From: Chara braunii
Taxonomy: Eukaryota > Streptophyta > Charophyceae > Charales > Characeae
Assembly: GCA_003427395.1 (NCBI GenBank)
Contig: BFEA01000015.1
Location: 4,275,017-4,295,725 of the forward strand
Reading direction: 5' to 3'
Length of the DNA stretch: 20,709 nt
Shown: positions 1 to 8,036 of the stretch, piece by piece
How the letters are laid out: every line of letters starts with the position of its first letter
Position numbering within the stretch: the first letter of the stretch is position 1
Translations under genes and position numbers: made by a program
Notes under the pieces: generated by a model
The model's input: the letters and a program-made list of their open reading frames with translations, nothing else
Database searches by the model: none
What the model was told of the DNA's origin: nothing

Positions 1-69
<69 letters not shown>
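1..69. repeat. (CT)n microsatellite at the left end
   Basis: Uninterrupted CT dinucleotides from the first base to 69. The window also ends in a TC run (20622-20681), so the contig probably stops where the assembler could not cross dinucleotide repeats. If the following open frame is an exon, this tract could also act as a polypyrimidine tract on the plus strand. Confidence 0.97.
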
Positions 70-73
<4 letters not shown>

Positions 74-106
74 TAACGTATGTTGTTGACCCCTTTCCTG
101 ATTTAG

Positions 107-303
107 ACGACTACTGCAGACCCCTTGGCCAGACCACTCGGCGGCATGCAGTGCAATGTATGAGCCGTCGTCTTCCTGTCCACCATAGCCTAGGAGCTCA
201 AGCGACGCCAGGCAGCAATCCTGTTCAGAAGGCTGCATCATCCTGCGTGGTCTGTATTGAAGATGAACAATTCCAACTTCCGGAGAAGCATACATGTTTA
301 TGA
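107..303 (+). CDS. Possible terminal exon of an unidentified gene (partial)
   Basis: The frame beginning at base 1 stays open to a TGA at 301-303, with no ATG near its start. Seen: a pyrimidine-rich stretch ending in TTTCCTGATTTAG at 94-106, which resembles a 3' splice site, and an AATAAA at 408-413 about 105 bases after the stop. The peptide near the end contains C-x2-C followed by acidic residues and then LPEKHTC, which faintly recalls the start of a RING finger but is too short to be one. I do not recognise the protein. An open frame of this length can occur by chance, so this is a weak call. Confidence 0.22.
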
Positions 304-599
304 CAGTGGATGTTCAAATAGTGTCTTTAGGTATATTTTGGAGTTTTGATGTATCACTCCTATTTGTTGATGCGGGATTTTTTTGCTTTAAAAACAACAA
401 TAACAATAATAAAGCATTAGCATTTAAATTTTAAAGTTTAAACCAAAATCTAGTATCTTAGCCTCTGAATTCATTCGTGTTCATTATTTTGTTCCAAATT
501 CCAATCAAGATTCCATAAGGATTTCTTTTAAGCAGTAGTTTGCAAATTTTTATTTTCACTTTTTTTCAACAACACGTTCGATCATATTGCAAAAGGTAC
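304..599. other. AT-rich non-coding stretch
   Basis: No gene seen. It holds an AATAAA at 408-413 that could be a polyadenylation signal for the frame ending at 303, and a T-rich run near 547-567 that could be the poly(A) tail, read on the plus strand, of the minus-strand LINE to its right. Neither is certain. Confidence 0.4.
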
Positions 600-1414
600 A
601 TTTGAGGCGAGGTCAGGGACTTCACAATTCCACCCAGAGTTATCTCGGCAGCATCAGCTGGCTGAGCTTATGAAACGAACCAACTTTCCCCGTGCTCTCC
701 TGCCCTAGCCTATCCCTTGTCAATGTAACCGATCCTCTGCCCTAGGTTACGCTCCAGCTGACCACCATCCACTCACTGGTACTCTTTCCTGTCCAAATCC
801 TACGCCACCCATCCCTTCCGACCTACCCTAAACTACTCAGGTCTATCTCAACCCGACCTCGACCTACTCCGGCCGAGGGAAGCAGTTTCCTTACAGGGCT
901 GATGCTCTCCTATCCGAACAGTGTGTCTACTGCGACCGGATCAAAGCTAAGGGCGACCGAGCACCCAGGTTGCCCACCCTGGCATCCCCCACTCTCCCTA
1001 CTCTCCCTACTCTCCCTACTCTCTCCCCACTCTCTCCCTACTCCCCTACCTATCCTACCTATCCAACCACGATGAGGTAGAAAGCTTACCCTCTCTCACT
1101 TCTGCGAGGACTCCTGGAGCTGAGAACGTCTCTCCAAACCACCGCAGATCTTCCTGTATGTTTCCCTGCGGTACCCTCCTCCAGTCAGCCCGAATCTCCA
1201 GTTTCAGCAGATATTCCGGAACTGCTACCGGTAGCAATCGATATCCCCTCACTTGTCCTTTTCCGGCATGCTCTTATCCTGTCGAACTCGCAGAAAACCG
1301 AATGTCCAGAGTGCATAATTGATTGTTCGTCTTGTTAGAGCCTTTCGTGATTAACTTCAGGTAACTCCGCCTGAGCTTCAGGTCTCCGATTCCTGTCCAG
1401 CCAAATGACCCACA
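600..1414 (-). other. Probable 3' region of the LINE remnant, C-rich on plus strand
   Basis: No convincing coding frame. The stretch lies directly downstream (minus strand) of the LINE protein remnant, with no AT-rich break between, so it is probably its 3' untranslated part. It contains the CTCCCTA-type array at 986-1046. The minus-strand open frame at 1055-1252 (65 codons) has no recognisable motif. Confidence 0.35.
986..1046 (-). repeat. CTCCCTA-type tandem array; G-quadruplex potential on minus strand
   Basis: The plus strand repeats ACTCTCCCT with small variations. The minus strand therefore carries at least seven runs of three to five G separated by loops of four to eight bases, which meets the usual pattern for a G-quadruplex. 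It lies in the inferred LINE 3' region; G-rich 3' tracts are known in L1-type LINEs. Confidence 0.75.
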
Positions 1415-2803
1415 TCATGATGGCCCGCCGACTGGGCTATGTATGCCCAGCCCTTGATTGCTGCTTTTCCTCAGTCTGTGAAGCCCTGCGGTACCCACTC
1501 TATGTTCTGATTGACTTTTCTCTCCGACATCCTCTCCCACTGTGCAAACCACCAAAGGCACCACTTCCTTGACCTGGGATAGTCCCACCACATGTGGGTC
1601 ATTGTCTCGATTGGCCATGAGCACCTGTCGCACTCCAGCGTCGGGGGCATTCCTCTGGACTGATGGTGGGGACTGCCGATTGTGACTGGAGCTAAAGAAG
1701 TGAAGCAACCTTCTGGGAAGGTAAGTCTGCAAGCTGTTTCCGCAGACGAATCAGTTGGTCCTCTGTTGCTGTTGGCGGAACGGCCGCGCTGCACAGTCTC
1801 CCATTTGGGGATAAGTATTCCCAGTAGCATACTCCGCTTCATGCCTTTTTTAAGTGCTATTTCCGGCTTCAGGTTGCACAGGCCTCTTACCACCTCCCCC
1901 CTTGCCTCCCAGCCCCACATACTAGGATAAATTCTCAGTGAAGATATGCTTACTCCCTTGGCAACGAACTTATAGGCTACCGGTATGTGCCTGCGTCTTG
2001 TCGCCCTCTGCCGGACTCTGACTTCCTGGAGTCTCCCCAAACCCCTTCGAACAGCTGTTTGGGTTTGTTGCAGAGTCGGTTCCACCGGATCTCTTCTGAT
2101 AAATTCTTTCATGTGGCAATTCCCGCTCCCCTCCTCTTCCCACTCCTGCAGCTGATAGAATCTGCCTGTTTCCCCCTCTGCTGTTCCCCGTAGCCATGTG
2201 CCCGGGGTGTTGACACCCTCCGGTCATCATACGTTTCCAGTCTGTAGGGATCGCTTGAAGCAGCATGCTACTCAGTCTCTCGTCTTGGTCTGGCAGCCTG
2301 CCCAGTTTCGTCTTTGGATGCCCCGGAGTTTGCCACTGATTCGTCAATTCGTCCCACAGGTTGGTTCCCTATGGTGGCCACAAACCTCTGTACCCATTAC
2401 CGGTTGAATGCTCCCAGGCCTGGAGGCTGCAGAGAAAAAAAGGAAGAAAGTTCAAGGAACGTCGTTGTTGTCCACAAGCAGGTAGTTCTCAAACAATGGT
2501 TGGGCTTTGACTTTCTCCTTGGACCTTGGGGGTTCCCTGACATTAGGCTTCACTTGCTTCCAGGCTTGGATTACATTCCTCCAAAAGGTTGAGTTGATTC
2601 TCTTGTTAGTGAAGGAGTCCATCATAACTGCCACCCAAACATCTGACGGGCGGTTCAATCGTCATTCTTGCGTAAGAATGTGCTCCACCTTCCTGCACCA
2701 ATCAGGGGGCTCTAACAACACCGCCACCTTGGTCAGCCAGCTGGCGAGCTATACCGAGTTCTGCACACCTGGATCCATAATGCCCAACCCCCAAAAAAAT
2801 TTA
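1415..2803 (-). pseudogene. 5'-truncated, frameshifted LINE (plant L1-type) RT tail with zf-RVT-like finger
   Basis: This is the C-terminal part of a non-LTR retrotransposon ORF2. Reading the minus strand from 2803, the first residues are WGLGIMDPGVQNSV, which match the segment just after the RT domain in plant LINEs (usual pattern GGLG..D...QN.AL). Then come a W...W-type segment and QPLFEN (near 2480-2650), a QAIPTDW segment near 2260, and a zinc-finger block at 1555-1632 with C-x2-C, then H-x-W-W and DYPR, typical of the zf-RVT domain. The third cysteine expected before PR is a tyrosine here. The frame changes at least twice (between 2452 and 2347, and between 2112 and 1970) and contains stops, for example TAG in the first block and TGA near 2663. 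The catalytic RT core is missing. The similarity ends abruptly near 2803 at AT-rich DNA, as expected for 5' truncation during insertion. Element class is fairly sure; exact ends are not. Confidence 0.72.
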
Positions 2804-2880
2804 TATCTAAATTAAATAAATACGGTAAAATAAATTAAATCATAAATATAGTTTTTTTTTTTTCTTTTTTTGCAACCCCG

Positions 2881-2966
2881 GGAGTTGTCCTGGCAGCATT
2901 AGCCAGTATAGAATAATATTTTTATGAAATTATAATCTCCACGGAGTCATCCTGGCAGCATTAGCC
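2881..2966. repeat. Imperfect repeat around TCCTGGCAGCATTAGCC
   Basis: GGAGTTGTCCTGGCAGCATT (2881-2900) recurs as GGAGTCATCCTGGCAGCATT at 2943-2962, both followed by AGCC and an AGTATAGAAT-like segment. The spacing is 62 bases. A looser relative (CTCGGCAGCATCAGC) occurs near 645-659. Confidence 0.7.
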
Positions 2967-2982
2967 TGTTTAGTATAGAATT

Positions 2983-3064
2983 CATATGAAGTAATAATCT
3001 TAAAAATAGAAATAATGCAACATCATATGAAGTAATAATCTTAAAAATAGAAATAATGCAACAT
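2983..3064. repeat. Perfect 41-bp tandem duplication
   Basis: Bases 2983-3023 are repeated exactly at 3024-3064. The unit begins CATATGAAGTAATAATC and ends AATGCAACAT. The lack of any mismatch points to a recent replication slip or an assembly duplication. Confidence 0.9.
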
Positions 3065-3240
3065 CAAATAAATAAAAGTATCAATAGTCTTTTATATTTG
3101 ATAAAATAAAATAATCTCAAAACAACATAAGTTTTTTATATTTGACAAATGAAATTTGATGATTAATTTGTTAATAATACTCTATGTTTAAATTTTGGAC
3201 CTGACATAAACAACGATCATTTGTATCAACGGTCTTTGTT

Positions 3241-3445
3241 TTACATGATCAGTTTAGTAAATACAAGTACAAAGCGTATGGTAGACATAGGTCGGATTGG
3301 CAGAGACTTCATGATGACCTGTGGAGAGTAACAAAATTCTTCAAAGTTAATTTACGGCTACTAGTTTAGTTTTCTACCGCACATGAGATATTAAAATTGC
3401 AAAGGAGCAATTCATTTGGTAATCTGTTGTCGTTTTTTTAATTAG
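3241..3445 (+). other. AT-rich stretch, unrecognised
   Basis: One plus frame is open from about 3247 to a TAG near 3369 and translates to a basic peptide containing RHRSDWQRLHDDLW. I do not recognise it. It lies just upstream of the group II intron RT-like fragment and could be part of the same organelle-derived insertion, but nothing proves that. Confidence 0.25.
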
Positions 3446-3709
3446 GAAGAAAGTCATGCGGAAGTTTCGATTGAAGCAAACCCTGAAATGTATAAGGTTC
3501 AAAGGCGACACCAAACGTGGGAAATTGAAGAAAACATAACTAACTGTTTTGATTCTATAGATCACAAGGTTATCATGAAAAGTATCAAAATAGAGATTGT
3601 CTGTGAGAAATTTATAGCGTTGTTGAAAAGGTCACTTAAAGCTCCACTTTTTGAATTGTATGGAATCTACGGATTGAGTAAACTTTGTACATCAATTTTT
3701 GTTTACTAA
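3446..3709 (+). pseudogene. Fragment resembling a group II intron reverse transcriptase (motif A region)
   Basis: The plus frame through 3488-3709 contains TWEIEENITNCFDSIDHKV, followed by IMKSIK and CEKFIALLKRSLKA. In group II intron-encoded RT/maturases the corresponding segment reads roughly W-x-I-E-x-D-I-x-x-C-F-D-x-I-D-H, then a helix and a F-I-x-L-I/L-x-x-x-L-x-A segment. Here the aspartate before I (usually DI) is replaced by N, but the second aspartate (FDSIDH) is present. Only this short piece is recognisable; the rest of the RT and the maturase X domain are absent. It is best explained as a decayed piece of an organelle intron ORF moved to the nucleus, or as a very short fragment of an RT of that class. 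Family call is from motif pattern only. Confidence 0.45.
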
Positions 3710-3758
3710 TATTTAATTGAACAACAATGTTCCACTCTATTGAATCAATCAATTACGA

Positions 3759-3779
3759 ATATATATATATATATATATA
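3759..3779. repeat. (AT)n repeat, left flank of TIR element
   Basis: Alternating AT directly before the CAG that opens the left terminal inverted repeat at 3780. The right flank of the element (4567-4579) is also TA alternation, so the element sits in a TA microsatellite and its target duplication cannot be delimited exactly. Confidence 0.85.
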
Positions 3780-3941
3780 CAGAGTTGCCAGGCCGAACGA
3801 ACGGAGGCCCCTAAGCTGAACCCCGAACGTTCGGGCGTTCGGGTCCCCGTACGGTGCCCGAACTCGAAGGGGTTCGGACCCCGCAGAAAAACTATTTTGA
3901 TACCTAACAATTATTTTTTTTTTCTGATTTTTTTTTTGTGA

Positions 3942-4253
3942 GTTCTCTGTTATGTAAGCTACCTGTCTCTCAATTTTGAAGTCATTCTGTCGAGCCAAAC
4001 AATAATGAAAAATCGGCCAACATGGTGGTGTCAAAACTTGCTTTCCCACTTACTAATTTGTTTTTTTTTTCTCTTTTCACTTTTTGTTTTCCCTTTATTT
4101 CGGGGCCTGAAAAAAAATATTATTTTTTCAAACTTTATTTGTAGGTTCTCTATTATGTAAGATACATATGTATAAAATTTCATGGCATTTGACAAAGCCA
4201 AAAAAAAATGAAAAATCGCCAAAGATGGTGGTGTCAAAAACTTGCTCGCCCAC
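3942..4253. repeat. Internal imperfect direct repeat of the hAT-like element
   Basis: 3942-4049 and 4145-4253 share an opening GTTCTCT(G/A)TTATGTAAG and a closing ATGAAAAATCG(G)CCAA-ATGGTGGTGTC plus ACTTGC, with spacing about 203 bases and a more diverged middle. It points to an internal duplication within the element. Open frames on the minus strand here are side effects of this repeat. Confidence 0.75.
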
Positions 4254-4440
4254 GCAATAATGTCATTCTCGTTTTATTTTTTCTTATTTTCATTAATATT
4301 ATTTATTTTTCGTATTTGATATTTATTTCAAATCTGGTAAGAAATTTGGATGTACTGTTGAGGCAAATGTTGTTAATTTTATTCTTCTGCATGACAATGT
4401 TTTTTTTCAGAATTTTTGGGAACTTTTTTTTTTTTTTTTT

Positions 4441-4441
4441 N
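4441..4441. other. Ambiguous base (N) in a T homopolymer
   Basis: A lone N interrupts a T run at about 4423-4450. Probably an uncertain homopolymer length after gap closure. Frames crossing it should not be trusted. Confidence 0.95.
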
Positions 4442-4579
4442 TTTTTTTTGGTTCCACGTTCGGCCGAACGTCCGAACGCGTCGAGAGGGGGTCCCAAACG
4501 TTCGGGCGTTCGGGTTCGGGCGTTCGGGTTCGGGCGTTCGGCCCGTCCCGAACGCCGGCAACCCTGTATATATATATAT

Positions 4580-5058
4580 CGTCACAAACAGAACTGCCCG
4601 GTAAACCGTAGGCAGAGAGAGAGAAGAGGACAACAAACGAGGGGCTGTGACAAACTGTTTCGTCGGAGTTTCACCGACTATATATGTTTTATTGATTTTA
4701 TTATGTTCCGTTCTAGTAGATCGACCAAAAAAAAAAAAGTTTTCCATATCATTGATTTTTATTATTATTTTGTTTGGTTTTACTTTAACGAGTCGTTGCC
4801 TGCCATGGCTGCGCCCAGGGCGCACACGTGCTCTATATCCTCGACCCCCCGTCTCCTTGGCGACTCCTTTGTACACCGTGGTATACTGCTGCGTGGGTGA
4901 TGCTAAGCAAGTCGGATGGTTGAATGGTAGCCCTCAACAGTTCATAGGTAGAGGCGGGGCTAAGTCCCGCAGCCCCTCCAGCAGGGTCTTAAAGCTGGTT
5001 TCGAGCACGTACCTTTTGTCGTCATCCAATTTGGACATCTCACACTCTCATTGTGGCC
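4580..5058. other. Unrecognised stretch
   Basis: No gene supported. A plus frame 4647-5099 (150 codons) is open, but it starts in AT-rich DNA, has no recognisable motif and its composition changes abruptly halfway. A short GA-rich run lies at 4613-4630. Confidence 0.4.
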
Positions 5059-5060
5059 AT

Positions 5061-5130
5061 ACTGAATCTTACTCCAAAAAAACAGCACCACCCTGTTAGT
5101 CGGACTTAGCACCTGAGCTATAAGGCCACA
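5061..5130 (-). other. Weak tRNA-like promoter pair (possible SINE head)
   Basis: On the minus strand TAGCTCAGGTG (5110-5120) fits the RNA polymerase III A-box pattern TRGYNNARNNG. About 45 bases downstream is GATTCAGT (5061-5068), a poor B box. There is no foldable tRNA cloverleaf. Low-confidence candidate for a decayed tRNA-derived SINE. Confidence 0.22.
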
Positions 5131-5233
5131 AAGATAAGCCCCCCCCCAAAAAAAAGGAAACGACGAAGAAGAAGGAAAAATAGAAAGATCTAATGGACCA
5201 ACAACTGTGAGAGTGGAATCACACTATTTCGCC

Positions 5234-5241
5234 CTTTCAAT
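5234..5241. repeat. 8-bp target site duplication, left copy (CTTTCAAT)
   Basis: CTTTCAAT at 5234-5241 is repeated exactly at 5723-5730, immediately outside the terminal inverted repeats of the small element between them. Confidence 0.75.
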
Positions 5242-5722
5242 CTAGCTTTCCACCCGGGGTGCATGGGGTACCCCACCATGCCCGGAATGACGCCCGGGGC
5301 GCCCGACCGGGCGACCCCCCCGAGCAGGCACCCGGAAGTCTCTTGCACCAAGGCAGAAAAAGCCAAAAAGAAGAATTTATTGCCGCAGCCCTATTCCAAA
5401 CGTGCCAACTTTGTCTTCAGTGGTCGGCGCATTTTTTTGGGGGGTCCGGTAGGCCCCGTTTTGTAGGTTTAGATCGACGGTGCGCATTGATACAGGATTC
5501 AAATTCGCCCCCTCCTGCACCCCCTCCCCCCCCCCGACCCACAAAAATCAACATACGTGAAAATAAAAAAAGAAGTCGGATTTGGGCATTAATCCCAAAG
5601 CGCAGCAAGGTGTGGTGGTTGGGAGGGGGGGGGAACTTGGTGGGTTTCTTGCACGCCCGGGGTACCCCGGGCGTGGTCCCTACCCGGGCAGGGTGCCCGG
5701 CCGGGCGCCCCGGGAAAGCTAC
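5242..5722. mobile_element. GC-rich-ended MITE, 481 bp, hAT-like by TSD length
   Basis: The left end is CTAGCTTTCC and the right end read inward is GTAGCTTTCC, so nine of ten terminal bases pair. Both ends are bounded by the 8-bp duplication CTTTCAAT. Inside, both arms carry GC-rich blocks that are mutually complementary (for example 5293-5315 with 5690-5712) and a 24-bp perfect palindrome at 5652-5675. No transposase frame is present. An 8-bp TSD is the hAT hallmark; the assignment beyond 'TIR element' is inference. Confidence 0.7.
5652..5675. repeat. 24-bp perfect palindrome
   Basis: The sequence is identical to its reverse complement over 24 bases, centred on GGTACC within CCCGGGGTACCCCGGG. 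It lies in the right subterminal part of the MITE. Its left counterpart is TGGGGTACCCCA near 5265-5276. Confidence 0.95.
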
Positions 5723-5730
5723 CTTTCAAT
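5723..5730. repeat. 8-bp target site duplication, right copy (CTTTCAAT)
   Basis: Exact copy of 5234-5241, just outside the right terminal inverted repeat. Confidence 0.75.
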
Positions 5731-5797
5731 AGAAAAAGAAGGAAAAAAAAAAAAAAAACACGAAGAACTATGAGGGCACAATCACACTATTTTGCCT

Positions 5798-5959
5798 ATA
5801 TGCCTGGATGCGTCCGGCCACAAGAACGTCCAGCCTGAGAGCGGATTCAAAAAGTTTTGGGGCCTCACTTCACTGAACATAGTAAAGAACTTGAATCTTG
5901 AATCTTCTAGTAGAACATGGGAATTTACACCGCGATGTGCATGTAGTAAGTAGTGGAGC
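5798..5959. other. Unrecognised spacer left of the PLE
   Basis: No gene or clear repeat. The minus-strand frame 5782-6183 crosses it and the adjoining direct repeat but shows no coding constraint. Confidence 0.4.
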
Positions 5960-6095
5960 CAAGTAGCAAACAAGATACGCAAGTTCACGCTACATACATC
6001 ACATGCACACACATTAGAGTACATGGAAACCATAGTAATCACAACAAAGAGCTGTACATTCGCGTAACAAACCCCCGTCATACCGCACACCCAAG
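5960..6095 (-). repeat. Pseudo-LTR-like direct repeat, left (downstream) copy
   Basis: Aligns without gaps to 10940-11075 (offset 4980) with ten mismatches in about 135 positions. Bases 6061-6095 are identical to 11041-11075. It lies about 480 bases downstream of the RT stop. Direct terminal repeats made from partial tandem copies (pseudo-LTRs) are a known trait of PLEs. Confidence 0.85.
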
Positions 6096-6574
6096 AACCG
6101 CCAAACACTCCTCTGGCCGATGAGTCACGCATTGTTGACTCACTTTGACGCCCGAAGGCATCAAAAGGGAGTCGTACCGACATTGTGCGAGTATTTATGA
6201 TGACAACCCATGAAAAACCTACAGCAGTCGGGATCCTCTGGTTCGGCCAACCTGTTCCCGCCTCATACCAAGGTAGAGGCCCAACCGGGTCTGCCTGGCC
6301 TTTATCCCCTGTTTACGGTAAAAGTCCTAACCCACGCAACCAAGCCTACGTCTATCTGGGAAAGTCCCTGGTCCACCAAACCAACACATGTGACCAGGCC
6401 TTCGTCTGTCCGGGAAGGTCCCTGGTCCGACGAAACAAAACAAACGAATCAGATCCTAAGTCCACAGTCAAATCAACTTCACCTATTCCTATCACAAGCA
6501 CTCAATCCGTCAACAACTCCGCTACCAATTTCCAAAAATTGCTCTTGTCACTAGCAAAATTTTGTAATGCTCTA
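6096..6574 (-). other. 3' untranslated region of the PLE
   Basis: Lies between the RT stop (TAG, 6575-6577) and the left pseudo-LTR copy. It contains an imperfect tandem repeat with a 54-bp period (6341-6437). Plus-strand frames over 6185-6631 are shadows created by that repeat and lack any motif. Confidence 0.6.
6341..6437. repeat. Imperfect 54-bp-period tandem repeat in the PLE 3' region
   Basis: 6341-6383 and 6395-6437 align with eight to nine mismatches, sharing TCCCTGGTCC and a GGGAA(A/G)GTCC core. Confidence 0.8.
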
Positions 6575-7548
6575 CTAGAAAAAATGTTTTGGGTATCTCC
6601 TCCTGCGAAGCTCAATCTTCAGCAGAAGTAGGGTCTCAATCAGCTCCAACCCGACCATCAAATTTTGATGAATTCGATGTAACGCGCTCGTAATAACTGC
6701 CAATTTGGCTTTCTTGCTGGTACATGATTCATAATCCTGAAATACCCAAAACACCAGAGTTTGGCCCTCACTCAAGGCCTTGTCGTTCTTCATCCCTTGG
6801 CAACATCCTAGGAATGGAAATTCCTTTCGCACACTCAGACGACAACCCAAGAAATCCCAAGCCTTTTGGTCATCATCAGTCCGCTTGAATGTCAGTGCCT
6901 TGTCATAGCATCTTTCGAATCGATCCAGGATCCTCTCCGCACGTTTTCTTGTTTCAGAACGTCGCGGATCGAATGCAACGAAAACTGACGCGTAATCCAC
7001 ATATCTCAATCCTACGAGAAACCTTCTTTCATTACCTAATAAAATCAGCAGATCCCATTCTGCCTTGGCACACATCAGACAAGCCAGTGGTGGGCTTGTC
7101 GACTTTCCCATGGGGATCCCCATCATCTGCTGCAACATGGTGTTGCTCGCAATCGTGAAACAAAATTCGAGTTCAAAATGGACAAATTCCCAAATAGCAT
7201 CAAAACCAATAAACTGGCAGCCATAAATACAATCCAACCTACTCAACGCACTACCCTTCCCATGTCGCTTCACAAACACGCCTCAATATCCCTTTGATTC
7301 AAACCACCATATGCACCAATCGTCGCAATCAACAACACGATTGATTGTCACATGCGGCAGCTTGCTGAACATATCTTTTATATCATATGATCGAGCAAGC
7401 AGCTGCGTGCCACATCCAACGTTCCGCATCCTACAATTGATTCCCTTCAATCTATCCCGCAATCCACAAATGGACCTCAAGTTGAAATGCTTGTTGTCTG
7501 GCAAGGAGAATAGCATCATATTCAAGGCACGTGAGACCTTCTTACACA

Positions 7549-7694
7549 CATTGTTACTTGGCTCGCTGTACGTAGGACATATCGGTCTATATTTTGACGT
7601 GTCCTTGTGCTTCGGCAACGCGTAGGCTTTACCCATCCTCTCGTCTTTCTTCCACTTTCCGACCTGCTCGAAACCCTTCTTTACATACATACAC
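7549..7694. repeat. 146-bp duplication, copy 1 (assembly artefact)
   Basis: Identical over all 146 bases to 7733-7878. The two copies are separated only by the 38-bp adapter junction. One copy is spurious. Confidence 0.97.
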
Positions 7695-7732
7695 CTGTCT
7701 CTTATACACATCTAGATGTGTATAAGAGACAG
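7695..7732. other. Nextera mate-pair junction adapter (laboratory sequence)
   Basis: CTGTCTCTTATACACATCT (7695-7713) is followed at once by its reverse complement (7714-7732). Each half is the 19-bp Tn5 mosaic end used in Nextera tagmentation, and back-to-back pairs form the mate-pair circularisation junction. It lies inside the RT region and, with the duplicated 146 bp, adds 184 bases and shifts the RT frame by one. In translation it yields the telltale MCIRDR and SYTHLDVYKRQ peptides. Confidence 0.98.
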
Positions 7733-7878
7733 CATTGTTACTTGGCTCGCTGTACGTAGGACATATCGGTCTATATTTTGACGTGTCCTTGTGCTTCGGC
7801 AACGCGTAGGCTTTACCCATCCTCTCGTCTTTCTTCCACTTTCCGACCTGCTCGAAACCCTTCTTTACATACATACAC
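7733..7878. repeat. 146-bp duplication, copy 2 (assembly artefact)
   Basis: Exact match to 7549-7694. Dropping 7695-7878 puts the RT segment above (8036-7879) in frame with the segment below (7694-7286). Confidence 0.97.
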
Positions 7879-8036
7879 AGTTCATCTTTCAAAATATCTT
7901 CCTCCTTCTCCTTTCGGACAGAGTAACCTTTGTTGCTGATGAAAGTAGTCTTCATCGCTTCCCCGTACGTCACTGGACACATTACGAGGGTATCATCGGG
8001 GTTCCTGTCGAGGGGCGCGCAAACCAAGCCATGTTA

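Larger units (their letters stand above)
2816..3240. other. AT-rich non-coding stretch with tandem duplications
   Basis: No gene seen. It holds a T tract near 2850-2870 and the tandem repeats listed separately (2881-3064). The sequence is very AT-rich in contrast to the LINE remnant next to it. Confidence 0.6.
3780..4566. mobile_element. Non-autonomous TIR DNA transposon (hAT-like MITE), 787 bp
   Basis: The left end reads CAGAGTTGCCAGGC and the right end, read inward on the minus strand, CAGGGTTGCCGGCG: 11 of the first 14 bases agree. Both subterminal regions are packed with GTTCGGG/CGAACG motifs (3800-3880 and 4450-4555), partly in tandem. CAGGG-type ends and a TATATATA-compatible 8-bp flank fit hAT elements, but the flank is repetitive, so the superfamily is an inference. 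No transposase is seen; the interior is T-rich with a 108-bp imperfect direct repeat. A single N at 4441 lies in a T homopolymer, so the length there is uncertain. Confidence 0.7.
6575..8036 (-). pseudogene. PLE-type reverse transcriptase domain (catalytic residue lost)
   Basis: It would copy element RNA into DNA at a nicked target; PLE RTs are the closest relatives of telomerase RT. Seen in order: an N-terminal LVCAPLDRNPDDT segment (about 7989-8027), YALPKHKDTSKYRPI (7580-7624; fingers region, duplicated by the adapter artefact), motif A SYDIKDMFSKLPH (about 7352-7390; first catalytic Asp at 7382-7384), motif B MMGIPMGKSTSPPLACL (about 7079-7126), and motif C at 6992-7003 reading YVDY instead of YVDD or YADD. 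A motif D-like KALTF and FLGCRLS segment follows. The second motif C aspartate is lost: the codon is TAC, one change from GAC. Stops are at 8034 (upstream edge) and 7283. The frame break at 7695-7732 is artificial. Family call is strong for PLE-like RT; subgroup rests on domain order. Confidence 0.8.

Noticed and set aside
4208-4900. 230-codon plus-strand frame
   Set aside because: It crosses an N, T homopolymers and the transposon's terminal repeats; its peptide is low complexity and repeat translation.
5259-5732. 157-codon plus-strand frame
   Set aside because: It lies inside the MITE and translates its GC-rich palindromes.
5782-6183. Minus-strand frame similar in peptide to the frame at 10909-11100
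   Set aside because: The likeness is only the pseudo-LTR repeat. About eight amino-acid changes for about ten base changes shows no protein-level constraint.
7695-7732. A natural Tn5/IS50 insertion
   Set aside because: Only two 19-bp mosaic ends placed back to back, no IS sequence between them, and flanking duplications of 146 and 187 bp rather than the 9 bp Tn5 makes. It is library adapter.
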